A stretch of DNA of 64,000 bases from UBA1426 sp050953365 (GTDB lineage Bacteria; Bacillota; Clostridia; Peptostreptococcales; Anaerovoracaceae), in contig JBMNMN010000003.1 of NCBI GenBank assembly GCA_050953365.1, positions 25,345 through 89,344 of the forward strand, in the 5' to 3' direction. The notes beneath the pieces are model-generated. The model saw only the letters and a list, made by a program, of their open reading frames with translations, did no database searches and was not told the origin of the DNA. A program made the position numbers and the translations under genes. Of the stretch, positions 16,607 through 25,087 are shown piece by piece (position 1 is the stretch's first letter; every line of letters begins with the position of its first letter).

Positions 16607-18019
16607 ATGGATAAGAAGGAATTGTTAAAGCGGATTCCTAAGATTGATGAGGTGTTGAAAGATCAGCGCCTATTTGTGTTTTTTGGGGACACTCCGAGGG
16701 AACTGGTAGTTGAATCCGTTCGGGAAGTTATCGACGAACTGCGAGCGAATATCCTCGGTTGGGACAAAGGAGATCCGTCGGCAATCGATGTGGACAGCCT
16801 TATTGACGATGCGGTAAAAAAGATTCGGGCGAAGAAGCAAAAAAGTCTGCGTCGTCTGATTAATGCAACCGGCACAATCCTTCACACAAATCTGGGGCGG
16901 GCAAGGCTGTCAGATGAAGCCGGGAGGAATGTGCTGGAAGCAGCCATGAATTATTCCACATTGGAATATGATTTGAAACGGGGAGCCAGAGGTTCCCGTC
17001 ACGACCATATAGAGAAACTCATCGCAAAAATCGTGGGCACTGAAGGAGCTATGGTGGTAAATAACAACGCTTCTGCGGTGCTTTTGTGTCTTTCCGCCTT
17101 GGCAAAGGATAAAGAAGTCATCGTATCCCGCGGCGAACTGGTTGAGATCGGCGGTTCTTTCCGCATTCCTGAGATCATGGAGCTGGGCGGAGCGCAGTTA
17201 AGGGAGGTTGGCACTACCAACAAGACCAAACCAGATGACTATCGCAATGCCATTGACAGGGAGAAGACAGGCGCGCTTCTAAAAGTTCACACCAGCAATT
17301 ATAAAATTATGGGATTTACCGCAGAAGTGAGCTTGGCTGAACTGTCGACGCTTGGCAGAGAATTCGGAATCCCGGTGGTATATGATCTCGGGAGCGGTCT
17401 CATGGCAGATCTTCGGCAATATGGCATTGATGAACCGACGGTGCCGGAGAGTGTCAGAAGCGGCGCGGATATTGTCACATTTAGCGGTGATAAGCTATTA
17501 GGAGGACCCCAGGCTGGAATCATCATCGGCAAAATGCAATACATCGATTGCATGAAAAAGCACCCCCTGGCCAGAGCAGTGCGGGTGGACAAGATGACCT
17601 TGGCTGCTTTAGAAACCACTTTTCGTGAGTATCTCGACATGGAAAGAGCTAAGGAAACGGTTCCCGTGTTATCCATGATCACCGTTTCCATGGATGAAAT
17701 GAGAACGAAAGCTATTCTATTGGCGGAGCAGGTTCGCAGGGCAACAGATGTTTTTGAAATAGAAGTAATAAAGTCGGAGGGCCAGATCGGCGGCGGTTCA
17801 ACACCCAACCAGTTCCTTCCCGGGTACGCGGTTTCCGTCGTGGGAAAGGGAGTTTCATTAGACCGCATCGAACGGGATTTGCGAGCCTATGAAGTCCCTA
17901 TAATTGTACGCATCAATCAGGACCGGGTGCTGATTGACATGAGGACCGTTACAAGGGACGAAGTGGAGACCGTGGCAAGAGGACTCATTGCCTGCGGTGA
18001 GAAATACAGCAGGAGGTGA
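16607..18019 (+). CDS. selA: L-seryl-tRNA(Sec) selenium transferase
   Basis: Converts seryl-tRNA-Sec to selenocysteinyl-tRNA-Sec using selenophosphate. 470 residues from ATG 16607, preceded by AGGAGG; the open frame extends back through the tRNA gene but that part is not translated sensibly. Family motifs: INATGTILHTNLGRARLS (N-terminal domain), STLEYDLKRGARGSRH, VVNNNASAVLL, VYDLGSGLMADL and the PLP-binding Lys in FSGDKLLGGPQAGII. Length matches E. coli SelA (463). Co-oriented with selC upstream and selB 9 bp downstream, surely one transcription unit. Confidence 0.96.
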   Translation: MDKKELLKRIPKIDEVLKDQRLFVFFGDTPRELVVESVREVIDELRANILGWDKGDPSAIDVDSLIDDAVKKIRAKKQKSLRRLINATGTILHTNLGRARLSDEAGRNVLEAAMNYSTLEYDLKRGARGSRHDHIEKLIAKIVGTEGAMVVNNNASAVLLCLSALAKDKEVIVSRGELVEIGGSFRIPEIMELGGAQLREVGTTNKTKPDDYRNAIDREKTGALLKVHTSNYKIMGFTAEVSLAELSTLGREFGIPVVYDLGSGLMADLRQYGIDEPTVPESVRSGADIVTFSGDKLLGGPQAGIIIGKMQYIDCMKKHPLARAVRVDKMTLAALETTFREYLDMERAKETVPVLSMITVSMDEMRTKAILLAEQVRRATDVFEIEVIKSEGQIGGGSTPNQFLPGYAVSVVGKGVSLDRIERDLRAYEVPIIVRINQDRVLIDMRTVTRDEVETVARGLIACGEKYSRR

Positions 18020-18028
18020 GGGCGAAAA

Positions 18029-19939
18029 ATGCGTAATGTGATTGTGGGAACAGCGGGACACGTGGACCATGGAAAGACTTGTTTGATCAAGGCTCTCACT
18101 GGAATGGATACGGATCGGCTGAAAGAGGAGAAGAAGCGGGGCATCACCATCGAGTTGGGCTTCGCGGAAATGCCCAACTCCTCCGGCCAGCAGATCGGCA
18201 TCATTGATGTGCCGGGCCACGAGCGCTTTGTTCGCAACATGCTGGCCGGTATCGGCGGCATCGACCTTGTGCTGTTGGTGGTGGCTGCCGACGAAGGGGT
18301 GATGCCCCAAACCGTCGAGCACTTCGAAATTATAAAAATGCTTGAAATCAAAAAGGGCATCGTAGTCATCACCAAAGTGGATCTGGTGGATGCGGACTGG
18401 CTTGAGCTTGTTAAGGAAGATGTGAAAGCTGCGGTAAAAGGCACTTTCCTGGAGGATGCTCCTGTCATAGCGGTTTCTTCCCATACGGGAGAAAATATCG
18501 ACGAGCTGCGGGCCCTGATCTTGGAAAAAGTAAAAGATGTATCGAATCGAAGGGAAGACCCTTCCTTGCTCCGAATCCCTATAGATCGTGTATTTACAAT
18601 GGAAGGTTTCGGCACGGTAATCACCGGCACTCTCATTGAGGGTTCTGTCCGTGTGGGAGATGAAGTTCAGATCTATCCGGGAGAACGCATTGCCAAAGTC
18701 CGCAATCTTCAAGTGCACGGAAATATGGTTGAGGTTGCCTATGCGGGCCAGCGTACTGCCGTAAATTTGGTTAATGTTAAAAAGGACGAGGTTAAAAGAG
18801 GGGATGTGCTTGCGGCGAAAGGCTCTTTGGAGCAGACAAGGATGCTTGACGTGAAGATCCGCATGTTTGATGACGCGCCCAGGACCCTGGTAAACGGCAG
18901 CAGGTTACATCTGTATTACGGTTCTGCCGAAACCTTATGCAAAGCGATCCTTCTGGACGCAGAGGCTCTGGAAAGCGGAGCATCCGGCTATGCGCAGCTT
19001 CGAATGGAAGAAGAAGTGGCGGTTCGAAAGGGTGACCGTTTTATAATTCGTTTCTATTCGCCTGTGGAGACCATCGGAGGCGGCATTATATTGGATGCAA
19101 ATCCGGTAAAACACAAGCGATTCCGGCAAGATGTGATAGACGCTTTAAAAGTAAAGGAAGCCGGCGACGAGGATGCCGTCCTGGAACAGACCCTTCGTGA
19201 GACCGGCAGAATGTTGCCGTCCGTAAAAGACATTGCTGTCCGGTTAGGCAGAACGACAGAAGAGATCTCATCCGGTTTTCTGCGGCTGGCCTCTGAAGGG
19301 AAAGCTATAAATCTGTCGGAGGGCATCTACGTCCACGTTGAATTTATGGAAGGAATCCGGAGAACCGCAGAGGGCATTCTTGACGAATACTACAATAAAA
19401 ATCCCATTTCACCGGGCATGCAGAAAGGAGAGTTTCGAAAGAAGCTGGCAGACAAACTGTACTTTACCGATGTGAAAACGATAGATCCTCTTATGCGTTA
19501 TCTCATTGACAAAGAACATCTGAAAGACTTGGGAGACTCCGTGGCGCTGCCTAGCCGCCGGGTAGAGTATACACCGGAGCATTTAGCGTTACGCAATCGC
19601 CTGGAAAAGCGGTATTTGGATGCAGGCTTTGAGATTCCGGAATTGGAGGAATGCATCCGCGATGAAAAGGACAAAGAACTGGCCAGGCAGATGGTGGAAT
19701 CCATGAGCGAAACCGGTATGCTGAAAAAACTCACATACCAATACTATATGCACAGCAGCCACTGGGACGAGGCGATGAAGCGATTCCGGGATCACATGGA
19801 GAAGCATGGGAAAATCACGCTGGCAGAATATCGGGATCTCTTAAATACTTCGAGAAAATATGCGGTACTTGTTTTAGAGTATCTGGATCGTGAGAAAATT
19901 ACCACAATGGTGGATGACGCCAGGATTCTGATTAAGTGA
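18029..19939 (+). CDS. selB: Selenocysteine-specific translation elongation factor
   Basis: GTPase that carries Sec-tRNA-Sec to UGA codons marked by a SECIS hairpin. 636 residues. G motifs: GTAGHVDHGKT (G1), RGITIELGF (G2), DVPGHERF (G3), TKVDLVDAD (G4). EF-Tu-like beta-barrel domains follow to about residue 370. The C-terminal third is the set of winged-helix domains that binds SECIS RNA (for example FRKKLADKLYFTDVKTIDPL and ITLAEYRDLLNTSRKYAVLVLEYLDR). The ribosome-binding site overlaps the selA stop. Confidence 0.96.
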   Translation: MRNVIVGTAGHVDHGKTCLIKALTGMDTDRLKEEKKRGITIELGFAEMPNSSGQQIGIIDVPGHERFVRNMLAGIGGIDLVLLVVAADEGVMPQTVEHFEIIKMLEIKKGIVVITKVDLVDADWLELVKEDVKAAVKGTFLEDAPVIAVSSHTGENIDELRALILEKVKDVSNRREDPSLLRIPIDRVFTMEGFGTVITGTLIEGSVRVGDEVQIYPGERIAKVRNLQVHGNMVEVAYAGQRTAVNLVNVKKDEVKRGDVLAAKGSLEQTRMLDVKIRMFDDAPRTLVNGSRLHLYYGSAETLCKAILLDAEALESGASGYAQLRMEEEVAVRKGDRFIIRFYSPVETIGGGIILDANPVKHKRFRQDVIDALKVKEAGDEDAVLEQTLRETGRMLPSVKDIAVRLGRTTEEISSGFLRLASEGKAINLSEGIYVHVEFMEGIRRTAEGILDEYYNKNPISPGMQKGEFRKKLADKLYFTDVKTIDPLMRYLIDKEHLKDLGDSVALPSRRVEYTPEHLALRNRLEKRYLDAGFEIPELEECIRDEKDKELARQMVESMSETGMLKKLTYQYYMHSSHWDEAMKRFRDHMEKHGKITLAEYRDLLNTSRKYAVLVLEYLDREKITTMVDDARILIK

Positions 19940-19956
19940 GCGCATAAAAATAATAA

Positions 19957-20085
19957 TGTGCAAAATTACAATTAATGCATGGTATAATTTCATATATTTT
20001 CCAAAAATCCTGCATAAATTGAAAAATTGCACACCATTCACCTCAAAAAGGGTGAAAATCCCTGCATTACTTGAAATTTTGCACA
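19957..20085 (+). promoter_or_regulatory. Promoter with three TGCA-N13-TGCA operator-like sites
   Basis: Three related 23-bp dyads at 19957-19979 (inverted), 20011-20033 and 20063-20085. Each fits TGCA-N13-TGCA with AT-rich interior and a flanking CA/TG. Start-to-start distances are 54 and 52 bp, about five helical turns. An extended -10 box TGGTATAAT (TATAAT 19983-19988) lies beside site 1, which covers the -35 position. The layout suggests cooperative binding, most simply by the LysR-type regulator encoded just downstream. Confidence 0.7.
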
Positions 20086-20116
20086 GTTGCATCCCTTTCA
20101 GAAAGGAAACGGAAAA

Positions 20117-21010
20117 ATGGATTTCAGACAAATCGAAGCTTTTGTAAACGTAGTAAAGTATAAGAGCTTTTCAAAGGCAGCGGACGCCTCATTTCTTACC
20201 CAGCCTACCATCAGTACACATGTAGCCACATTAGAAAAGGAGCTGGGAACCAAGCTCATCGACCGCCGGGGAAAAGAGGCTTTGCCCACAAAGCAGGGGC
20301 AAATTCTCTATAAATATGCTATCAACTTGTTGAACACAAGGGAAAAGGCGGTCTTTGCCCTGGAAAGCTATGCCAATGAAATTGAGGGAGTTTTGGAAAT
20401 TCAGGCATCCTCCATTCCGGGCGAGTACATAGTCCCTGAACTGATGGCAAAGTTCAGAGAAAAATATCCGCTGGTAAAGTTCTATCTCGAGCAATCCGAC
20501 AGCAGTAAAGTGGAAGACAATCTGTTGGAGCAAAAAGGTGAAATCGGATTTTTGGGATATCGTGGAACGGCAAACCTGCATTATGAAAAGATCCTGACCG
20601 ATCCTGCAATGCTGATTACGCCCAACAATGAAAAATTTAGGCAGTTTGTGGGAAAAGAGATTATGCCGGAAGCCTTTATCAATGAGCCCTTTGTATGGAG
20701 AGAGCAGGGCTCTGCTACTCGAAAAGAGTTTGAAACAGCCATCGGCGCTATCGGCTATGATCCGAAGCAATTGAACGTGGTAGCCAGGGTCAACAGCGTA
20801 GAGGCCATCAAGCAGGCTGTGGGTAATGGGTTGGGCGTTTCGGTGGTCTCGAAGATAGCCATTGAGCGCGATGCAGATAGCAAGCAGTTCCTTTCATTTC
20901 CCATAGCGGGAATTAAATTGGACAGGGAATTCTTCTTAGTATGGAACAAGAACGTAACCCTCTCACCTACCGCGGAAGCTTTTAAAAACTTCGTACTGAG
21001 CACATTATGA
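20117..21010 (+). CDS. LysR-family regulator associated with selenium metabolism
   Basis: 297 residues from ATG 20117 (AAGGAAACGG upstream). N-terminal winged HTH: MDFRQIEAFVNVVKYKSFSK, then AADASFLTQPTISTHVATLE, the LysR signature. The C-terminal effector domain is of the periplasmic-binding fold. It overlaps the next gene (DUF3343) by 4 bp and stands between selB and the selenium transporter genes, the usual place of the selenium-metabolism LysR family. The ligand, presumably a selenium species or metabolite, is unknown. It likely binds the three dyads upstream and so controls itself. Confidence 0.88.
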   Translation: MDFRQIEAFVNVVKYKSFSKAADASFLTQPTISTHVATLEKELGTKLIDRRGKEALPTKQGQILYKYAINLLNTREKAVFALESYANEIEGVLEIQASSIPGEYIVPELMAKFREKYPLVKFYLEQSDSSKVEDNLLEQKGEIGFLGYRGTANLHYEKILTDPAMLITPNNEKFRQFVGKEIMPEAFINEPFVWREQGSATRKEFETAIGAIGYDPKQLNVVARVNSVEAIKQAVGNGLGVSVVSKIAIERDADSKQFLSFPIAGIKLDREFFLVWNKNVTLSPTAEAFKNFVLSTL

Positions 21011-21252
21011 AGACGTATTATGTATTGTTTCCGAATCATACGAACGGCGTCAGGCTGAAAGAAATCCTGACCCGCAGGAACTACAAGGTAACGATTGCTC
21101 CCACTCCCAGGGAGCTGAGTGCCAGTTGCGGGATCTCTCTATTGATTCGGGAAGAGGATGTAGCTGCAATCAAAGCGATCATAGAGAGTGAGCATATCGA
21201 AACTTCAGGTATCGCGTATATTGAAAAGGCAACCGATTCCTCGGAGGATTGA
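21007..21252 (+). CDS. DUF3343 small protein, paralog 1
   Basis: 81 residues. Features of DUF3343: YYVLFPNHTNGVRLKEIL at the start and a central TPRELSASCGISLLIREED with one conserved Cys (~40), followed by an alpha/beta end. The family commonly neighbours yedF, and the lone Cys may carry selenium or sulfur, which is inference. The start ATG overlaps the LysR stop, indicating translational coupling. A second paralog lies at 23020-23262. Confidence 0.85.
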   Translation: MKTYYVLFPNHTNGVRLKEILTRRNYKVTIAPTPRELSASCGISLLIREEDVAAIKAIIESEHIETSGIAYIEKATDSSED

Positions 21253-21308
21253 TTTTGCCGATGCCGGCCGACAGCGTATGCACCGGCGATAACCTCAAGG
21301 TAAATGAA

Positions 21309-21363
21309 ACGGGCAAACCTCTTGCACGGTTAAAACCACCTGCATAAGGCATGTCCGTTTTTT
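21309..21363 (+). terminator. Branched hairpin terminator after LysR-DUF3343
   Basis: ACGGGCA (21309-21315) pairs with TGTCCGT (21352-21358), one G-U pair, followed by TTTTTTG. Inside are CCT...AGG and GGTT/AACC pairs. The preceding 50 bases (CCGGC ... CACCGGC, CCTCAAGG) may add further helices. From 21364 to 21567 no gene is recognised. Confidence 0.7.
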
Positions 21364-21567
21364 GTTTTAGTTTTAAAAAAGTAGCAACTGGTGTCGGGGC
21401 ATCAAATGCAATTTCCGGTGTAGAAGAGGATTATAAAAAGTGTCCGGAATCAAATATGAAGGTATCAAGCAAAGCGCTCCTCTGCCACCTTGACACCAAA
21501 TCCAAATACTGATCTGCATGCATTGATATTCTCAATATGTTGTTAGAGATATATGGAAACTAACAAT

Positions 21568-21596
21568 TTAACACTGTCATATTGCTTTGATAAAAT
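21568..21596 (+). promoter_or_regulatory. Promoter of yedE operon
   Basis: TTAACA (21568-21573), 17-bp spacer, TAAAAT (21591-21596), 58 bases before the transporter start. Confidence 0.6.
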
Positions 21597-21654
21597 TTAA
21601 ATAAATACCGTCAAATTTTTATTTATCATCATTTTTGAAAAGGAGTCAAATTAA

Positions 21655-22719
21655 ATGAAAGCAAAGACCCTTGTAATCATCGCCGGTGTAATTGTAGGCG
21701 CATTCGCACTTATACTTACCTTTTTTGGTAACCCGGCAAATATGGGCTTTTGTATCGCTTGCTTTATAAGAGATACAGCCGGTGGCCTGAAACTGCACAG
21801 CGCAGGAGTGGTTCAGTATGTGAGGCCGGAAATTATAGGTCTGGTTCTCGGCGCTTTTATCGTGTCCCTGGCGAGCAAGGAATTTTCGCCCAGAGCGGGT
21901 TCTGCGCCGGCTTCACGCTTTATCCTTGGGTTTTTCATGATGATCGGCGCCCTCATGTTCCTGGGATGTCCCTTGCGTATGATGCTTCGCATCGCAGGAG
22001 GAGACTTGAACGCTATCGTCGGACTTGTCGGATTTGTTGCGGGTATTTTGATCGGAATCGTCTTCTTGAATAAAGGATTCTCCTTAAAGCGCGCTTATAA
22101 AGTCAGCAAGGTAGACAGTTACATATTTCCTGCCATTCAAGTGGCAATGCTGATGCTCCTTTTAGGCTTGCCGGCGCTGCTGGTGTTTAGCGCGGAGGGC
22201 CCCGGTTCCATGCACGCGCCTATCGCCTTATCGCTTGTAGCGGGCCTCGTCGTAGGAGCCATCGCTCAGAAATCCCGTCTATGCACAGCGGGCGGCATCA
22301 GAGACGCCATTTTGTTAAAGGATTTCACTTTGCTGATCGGTTTCGTTACGATTATCGCGGTTGTTCTTATCGGAAACATTGCTCTCGGCAACTTCAACTT
22401 AGGCTTTGAGGGGCAGCCCATTGCCCACAGTGACGGACTCTGGAACTTCCTGGGAATGGCGTTGGTAGGATTTGCCGCTGTTCTTCTTGGCGGATGTCCT
22501 CTGCGCCAGCTCATACTGTCCGGCGAAGGAAATGTAGACTCGGCGATTACCGCTGTGGGCATGCTGATCGGCGCTGCATTTGCCCATAACTTCGGTCTTG
22601 CCTCCTCTGCTGCGGGGCCCACGCTGAACGGTCAGATTGCTGTGGTTATCGGCTTTATTGTCGTTGCCGCCATCGGCTTTATGAACCTGCAGGGAAGATC
22701 TTTGAAAGGAGATGCTTAA
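21655..22719 (+). CDS. yedE: YedE/YeeE-type putative selenium transporter
   Basis: 354-residue integral membrane protein, about nine to ten hydrophobic helices, of the YeeE/YedE sulfur-transport fold. Two pseudo-symmetric halves each carry a conserved Cys motif: FLGCPLRMMLR (~103) and LLGGCPLRQLIL (~279). SRLCTAGGIRDAIL (~203) is also typical. YedE of this type is placed with yedF in selenium-using bacteria and is thought to import a selenium compound across the cytoplasmic membrane. Its stop is followed after one base by the start of a TusA-like gene. Confidence 0.9.
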   Translation: MKAKTLVIIAGVIVGAFALILTFFGNPANMGFCIACFIRDTAGGLKLHSAGVVQYVRPEIIGLVLGAFIVSLASKEFSPRAGSAPASRFILGFFMMIGALMFLGCPLRMMLRIAGGDLNAIVGLVGFVAGILIGIVFLNKGFSLKRAYKVSKVDSYIFPAIQVAMLMLLLGLPALLVFSAEGPGSMHAPIALSLVAGLVVGAIAQKSRLCTAGGIRDAILLKDFTLLIGFVTIIAVVLIGNIALGNFNLGFEGQPIAHSDGLWNFLGMALVGFAAVLLGGCPLRQLILSGEGNVDSAITAVGMLIGAAFAHNFGLASSAAGPTLNGQIAVVIGFIVVAAIGFMNLQGRSLKGDA

Positions 22720-22720
22720 T

Positions 22721-22924
22721 ATGTCAATCGATGCAAGAGGTCGCGCCTGCCCCGAACCGGTTCTTATGACAAAAAAGGCTTTGAGCGCCAATCCGGAAGG
22801 GGTTGAAGTCCTGGTGGACAATGTCACTGCAAGAGAAAATATCAAACGCTTTGCCGGCAACCTGGGCTATCAGGTGACCGTGGTGGAGCAGGATGAAGAT
22901 TACTTGTTGAAACTGACAAAATAA
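22721..22924 (+). CDS. TusA/SirA-like sulfurtransferase-type protein
   Basis: 67 residues with the CPxP motif in ARGRACPEPVLMTKKAL, where the Cys carries persulfide in TusA. ATG 22721 is preferred over ATG 22712 because AAGGAG is only two bases from the latter. With YedE it forms a transporter-carrier pair that may hand selenium (or sulfur) to downstream proteins. It corresponds to the N-terminal half of YedF, a full copy of which lies 360 bp further on. Confidence 0.88.
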   Translation: MSIDARGRACPEPVLMTKKALSANPEGVEVLVDNVTARENIKRFAGNLGYQVTVVEQDEDYLLKLTK

Positions 22925-22938
22925 ATCCATATAATAAA

Positions 22939-22970
22939 GGGGACGGTTATCACAATACCGTCCCCTATTC
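22939..22970 (+). terminator. Terminator between TusA-like gene and DUF3343-yedF
   Basis: GGGGACGGT (22939-22947) pairs with ACCGTCCCC (22957-22965), followed by TATTCATTTT. A strong stem with an interrupted T-run, so it may only partly stop transcription into the next two genes. Confidence 0.75.
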
Positions 22971-23019
22971 ATTTTACAATAAATATTGACAAACGGAGAT
23001 AAATGGATAGGAATAAAGA

Positions 23020-23262
23020 ATGAAGTATTTAGCGACTTTTCATACGCATTTTGATGCGACGAAATACCATAGATACATTCGTAAAATGGGCGCTATAGCG
23101 CAGTTAAAGCCAGTGCCTCGTAAACTCAGCTCATCGTGCGGAAGCTGCGTTGTTTTCTCCTCCGCTAAGGAATTTCCTTTGGAGGAGATGCTTACGCCGG
23201 ATGTTGAGCGGCTCTATCAGGTTGAGGGGGATAATTATTTGCTGCTCGGCGAGAATGAATGA
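23020..23262 (+). CDS. DUF3343 small protein, paralog 2
   Basis: 80 residues, opening MKYLATFHTHFDATKYHRYI, with two Cys close together in PRKLSSSCGSCVVFSS (~40 and ~43). The first paralog has one Cys in the matching place. Next to yedF, 22 bp upstream of it. The two-Cys form could be a different redox or carrier state; function unknown. Confidence 0.82.
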   Translation: MKYLATFHTHFDATKYHRYIRKMGAIAQLKPVPRKLSSSCGSCVVFSSAKEFPLEEMLTPDVERLYQVEGDNYLLLGENE

Positions 23263-23284
23263 GGGACCAAAAGGGGGAGCGAAC

Positions 23285-23950
23285 ATGGAGAAGAAAATTG
23301 ACGCCAGGGGGAAAGCTTGTCCGATACCGGTCATTATGGCCAAAAAGGAGGCGGACGGGGGCGGCACGGATTTTACCGTGCTGGTGGATAATCGGACGGC
23401 TGTGGAAAACCTTACGCGGTTCGGTAAAAGCGGAGGATTTGATATCGCTGTGTTAGAGAGCGGCGCAGATGATTATTCTGTACGCTTTATAAAATCCGAA
23501 GGGTCGAACTCCGAATCGGCCGCGGGGAAGGCGGAATCCGGCAAAGGCGAAGGGACTGAAACCGGAGCGGCTGATGCACTTAACGATAATATTGGGATTC
23601 CACAGAATAAAAGAGGTTCCTGGGCCGTATTTATAGGAAGAGAAGGAATCGGTGACGGAGATTCGGAATTGGGGAGCTCTCTGCTGCAGATGTATTTCTT
23701 TACATTGGCCCAAGGCGATGACATTCCTGACTATATACTGTTTATGAACAATGGGGTCAAAGTTCCCACACGCAATCATCAGGCGATTGAGCACCTGAAA
23801 ACTTTAAAGGAAAGGAGCGCGGAAATCCTGGTTTGCGGCACGTGCCTAAATTTCTATAATCTTGCCGACGAACTTGCGGTGGGCACCGTCAGCAATATGT
23901 ACGATATAGCAGGCGCAATGCAGGCTGTGGATAAGGTTATCACATTATAA
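23285..23950 (+). CDS. yedF: Selenium metabolism protein YedF
   Basis: 221 residues from ATG 23285 (the open frame continues upstream, but GGGAGCGAAC just before this ATG and the TusA homology fix the start). N-terminal TusA-like domain with CPxP in ARGKACPIPVIMAKKEA. A long linker rich in Ser, Gly, Glu and Ala (residues ~78-108) follows. The C-terminal DsrE-like domain contains RGSWAVFIGREGIGDGDSEL and Cys in EILVCGTCLNF. YedF proteins occur with selD and YedE and probably act in selenium delivery. The linker is longer than I expect for the family. Confidence 0.9.
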   Translation: MEKKIDARGKACPIPVIMAKKEADGGGTDFTVLVDNRTAVENLTRFGKSGGFDIAVLESGADDYSVRFIKSEGSNSESAAGKAESGKGEGTETGAADALNDNIGIPQNKRGSWAVFIGREGIGDGDSELGSSLLQMYFFTLAQGDDIPDYILFMNNGVKVPTRNHQAIEHLKTLKERSAEILVCGTCLNFYNLADELAVGTVSNMYDIAGAMQAVDKVITL

Positions 23951-24043
23951 CTGAGCTTGCAGATGGAAGGAGATACAAGTCACCAAGCTGCCAATAGAAA
24001 TCAAGTTTGAAATAGAAATTATGAAGGGATATAGGTTTTTATC

Positions 24044-24478
24044 ATGGAGAAGAGACTTTACAGATCATCACAAAACAAAGTACTTGCCGGCGTGTGCGGC
24101 GGTCTGGGGGAATATTTCGGAGTAGATCCCGTCATCGTCCGTCTGCTGGTGGTTGTTTTTACCCTTATGGGAGGCGCCGGACTCATTGCTTACATAATCG
24201 CAGCCATCATTATTCCTACAAGAGGCGCTGATAACATGTCAGGAGCGTATCAGCAAACCTACGGAAACGGAGAGGGACAGGAAGGCAATTACGAAAGATA
24301 CTCTCCCGAAGCCTCTGGAAACGACAACAGAAATACTATAGTGGTATTAGGGCTTATCCTTATAGGTGTCGGAGGGCTGATAGCGTTTAGGTATTTTGTC
24401 CCATGGGTGCCAAGAGAACTGATATTTGCAGCCATTCTTGTGGTTGTCGGGGTGTTTATTTTACTGAAGCGAAAATAA
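24044..24478 (+). CDS. PspC-domain membrane protein
   Basis: 144 residues. The N-terminal PspC domain shows LYRSSQNKVLAGVCGGLGEY, then DPVIVRLLVVVF and a first membrane helix (~33-57). A Gly/Gln/Asn-rich loop (~62-95) and two further helices (~98-120, 124-142) follow. PspC-type proteins sense or respond to envelope stress in the cytoplasmic membrane. Single gene with its own ribosome-binding site, convergent with the next gene. Confidence 0.85.
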   Translation: MEKRLYRSSQNKVLAGVCGGLGEYFGVDPVIVRLLVVVFTLMGGAGLIAYIIAAIIIPTRGADNMSGAYQQTYGNGEGQEGNYERYSPEASGNDNRNTIVVLGLILIGVGGLIAFRYFVPWVPRELIFAAILVVVGVFILLKRK

Positions 24479-24502
24479 GATAACCATGAAACATACTGCA
24501 GG

Positions 24503-25006
24503 TTACAGGGTGAGCTGATAGGTCAGCTGCAGCATACCGTCCCTGCAGTCGAGGTATTCCAACGTAAGCATTGAAAAGAAGTCATTATTGAAATCCAGAA
24601 GCTGTTCCAAATCAATGGAGCAGCTTTTTGAATCCAGCCGAATGCCGGGAGGGTTTGTCATACCCACCACAGTTTGGAGAAAGGTACCTCCTTTAAGACC
24701 GACGGCTTTCAGCATCATGTTCTGGACGAGGCTGCCTGCGGAACTCACGTCTTCCACATAATCGGCGATGATCCTGTGGCTTCCGGGTTTGAAAATAAGG
24801 TCTACGATTTCCAACCGGTATTTTGCGGTGATGTTCCCAAGGGTTTTAACCTGAATATCCAACTCCAGATAAATGTATCCACCGGAGAACATAACTTTGT
24901 AGTCTCTGATATAGTCTCCGGCGGGAGAAGAAAGAACCTTCTTCCGCGCCGTCTTATTTATCAGTTCTTCAGAAACGGTAATAATGTTTTGACTGCCGGA
25001 TCGCAT
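24503..25006 (-). CDS. Conserved hypothetical protein
   Basis: 167 residues from ATG 25006, with AGGAGG 5 bases upstream; longer starts lack a ribosome-binding site. No family recognised. It alternates short strands and charged turns (GGYIYLELDIQVKTLGNITA) and has no signal peptide or membrane helix. Last gene of a probable three-gene minus-strand unit with an aminotransferase and an acyl-ACP thioesterase, 81 bp after the latter. A lipid- or membrane-related role is only a guess. Confidence 0.6.
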   Translation of the reverse strand: MRSGSQNIITVSEELINKTARKKVLSSPAGDYIRDYKVMFSGGYIYLELDIQVKTLGNITAKYRLEIVDLIFKPGSHRIIADYVEDVSSAGSLVQNMMLKAVGLKGGTFLQTVVGMTNPPGIRLDSKSCSIDLEQLLDFNNDFFSMLTLEYLDCRDGMLQLTYQLTL

Positions 25007-25087
25007 GGCATCCTCCTGTTTAGACGGCCCCACGGCCCATTTCGGGCAGTTCCTGTATGTTAGACTCCTGTCAGGCAACCGGTCCCG

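Noticed and set aside
23150..23284. 45-residue N-terminal extension of YedF
   Set aside because: It overlaps the second DUF3343 gene, and the TusA homology begins at the ATG at 23285.
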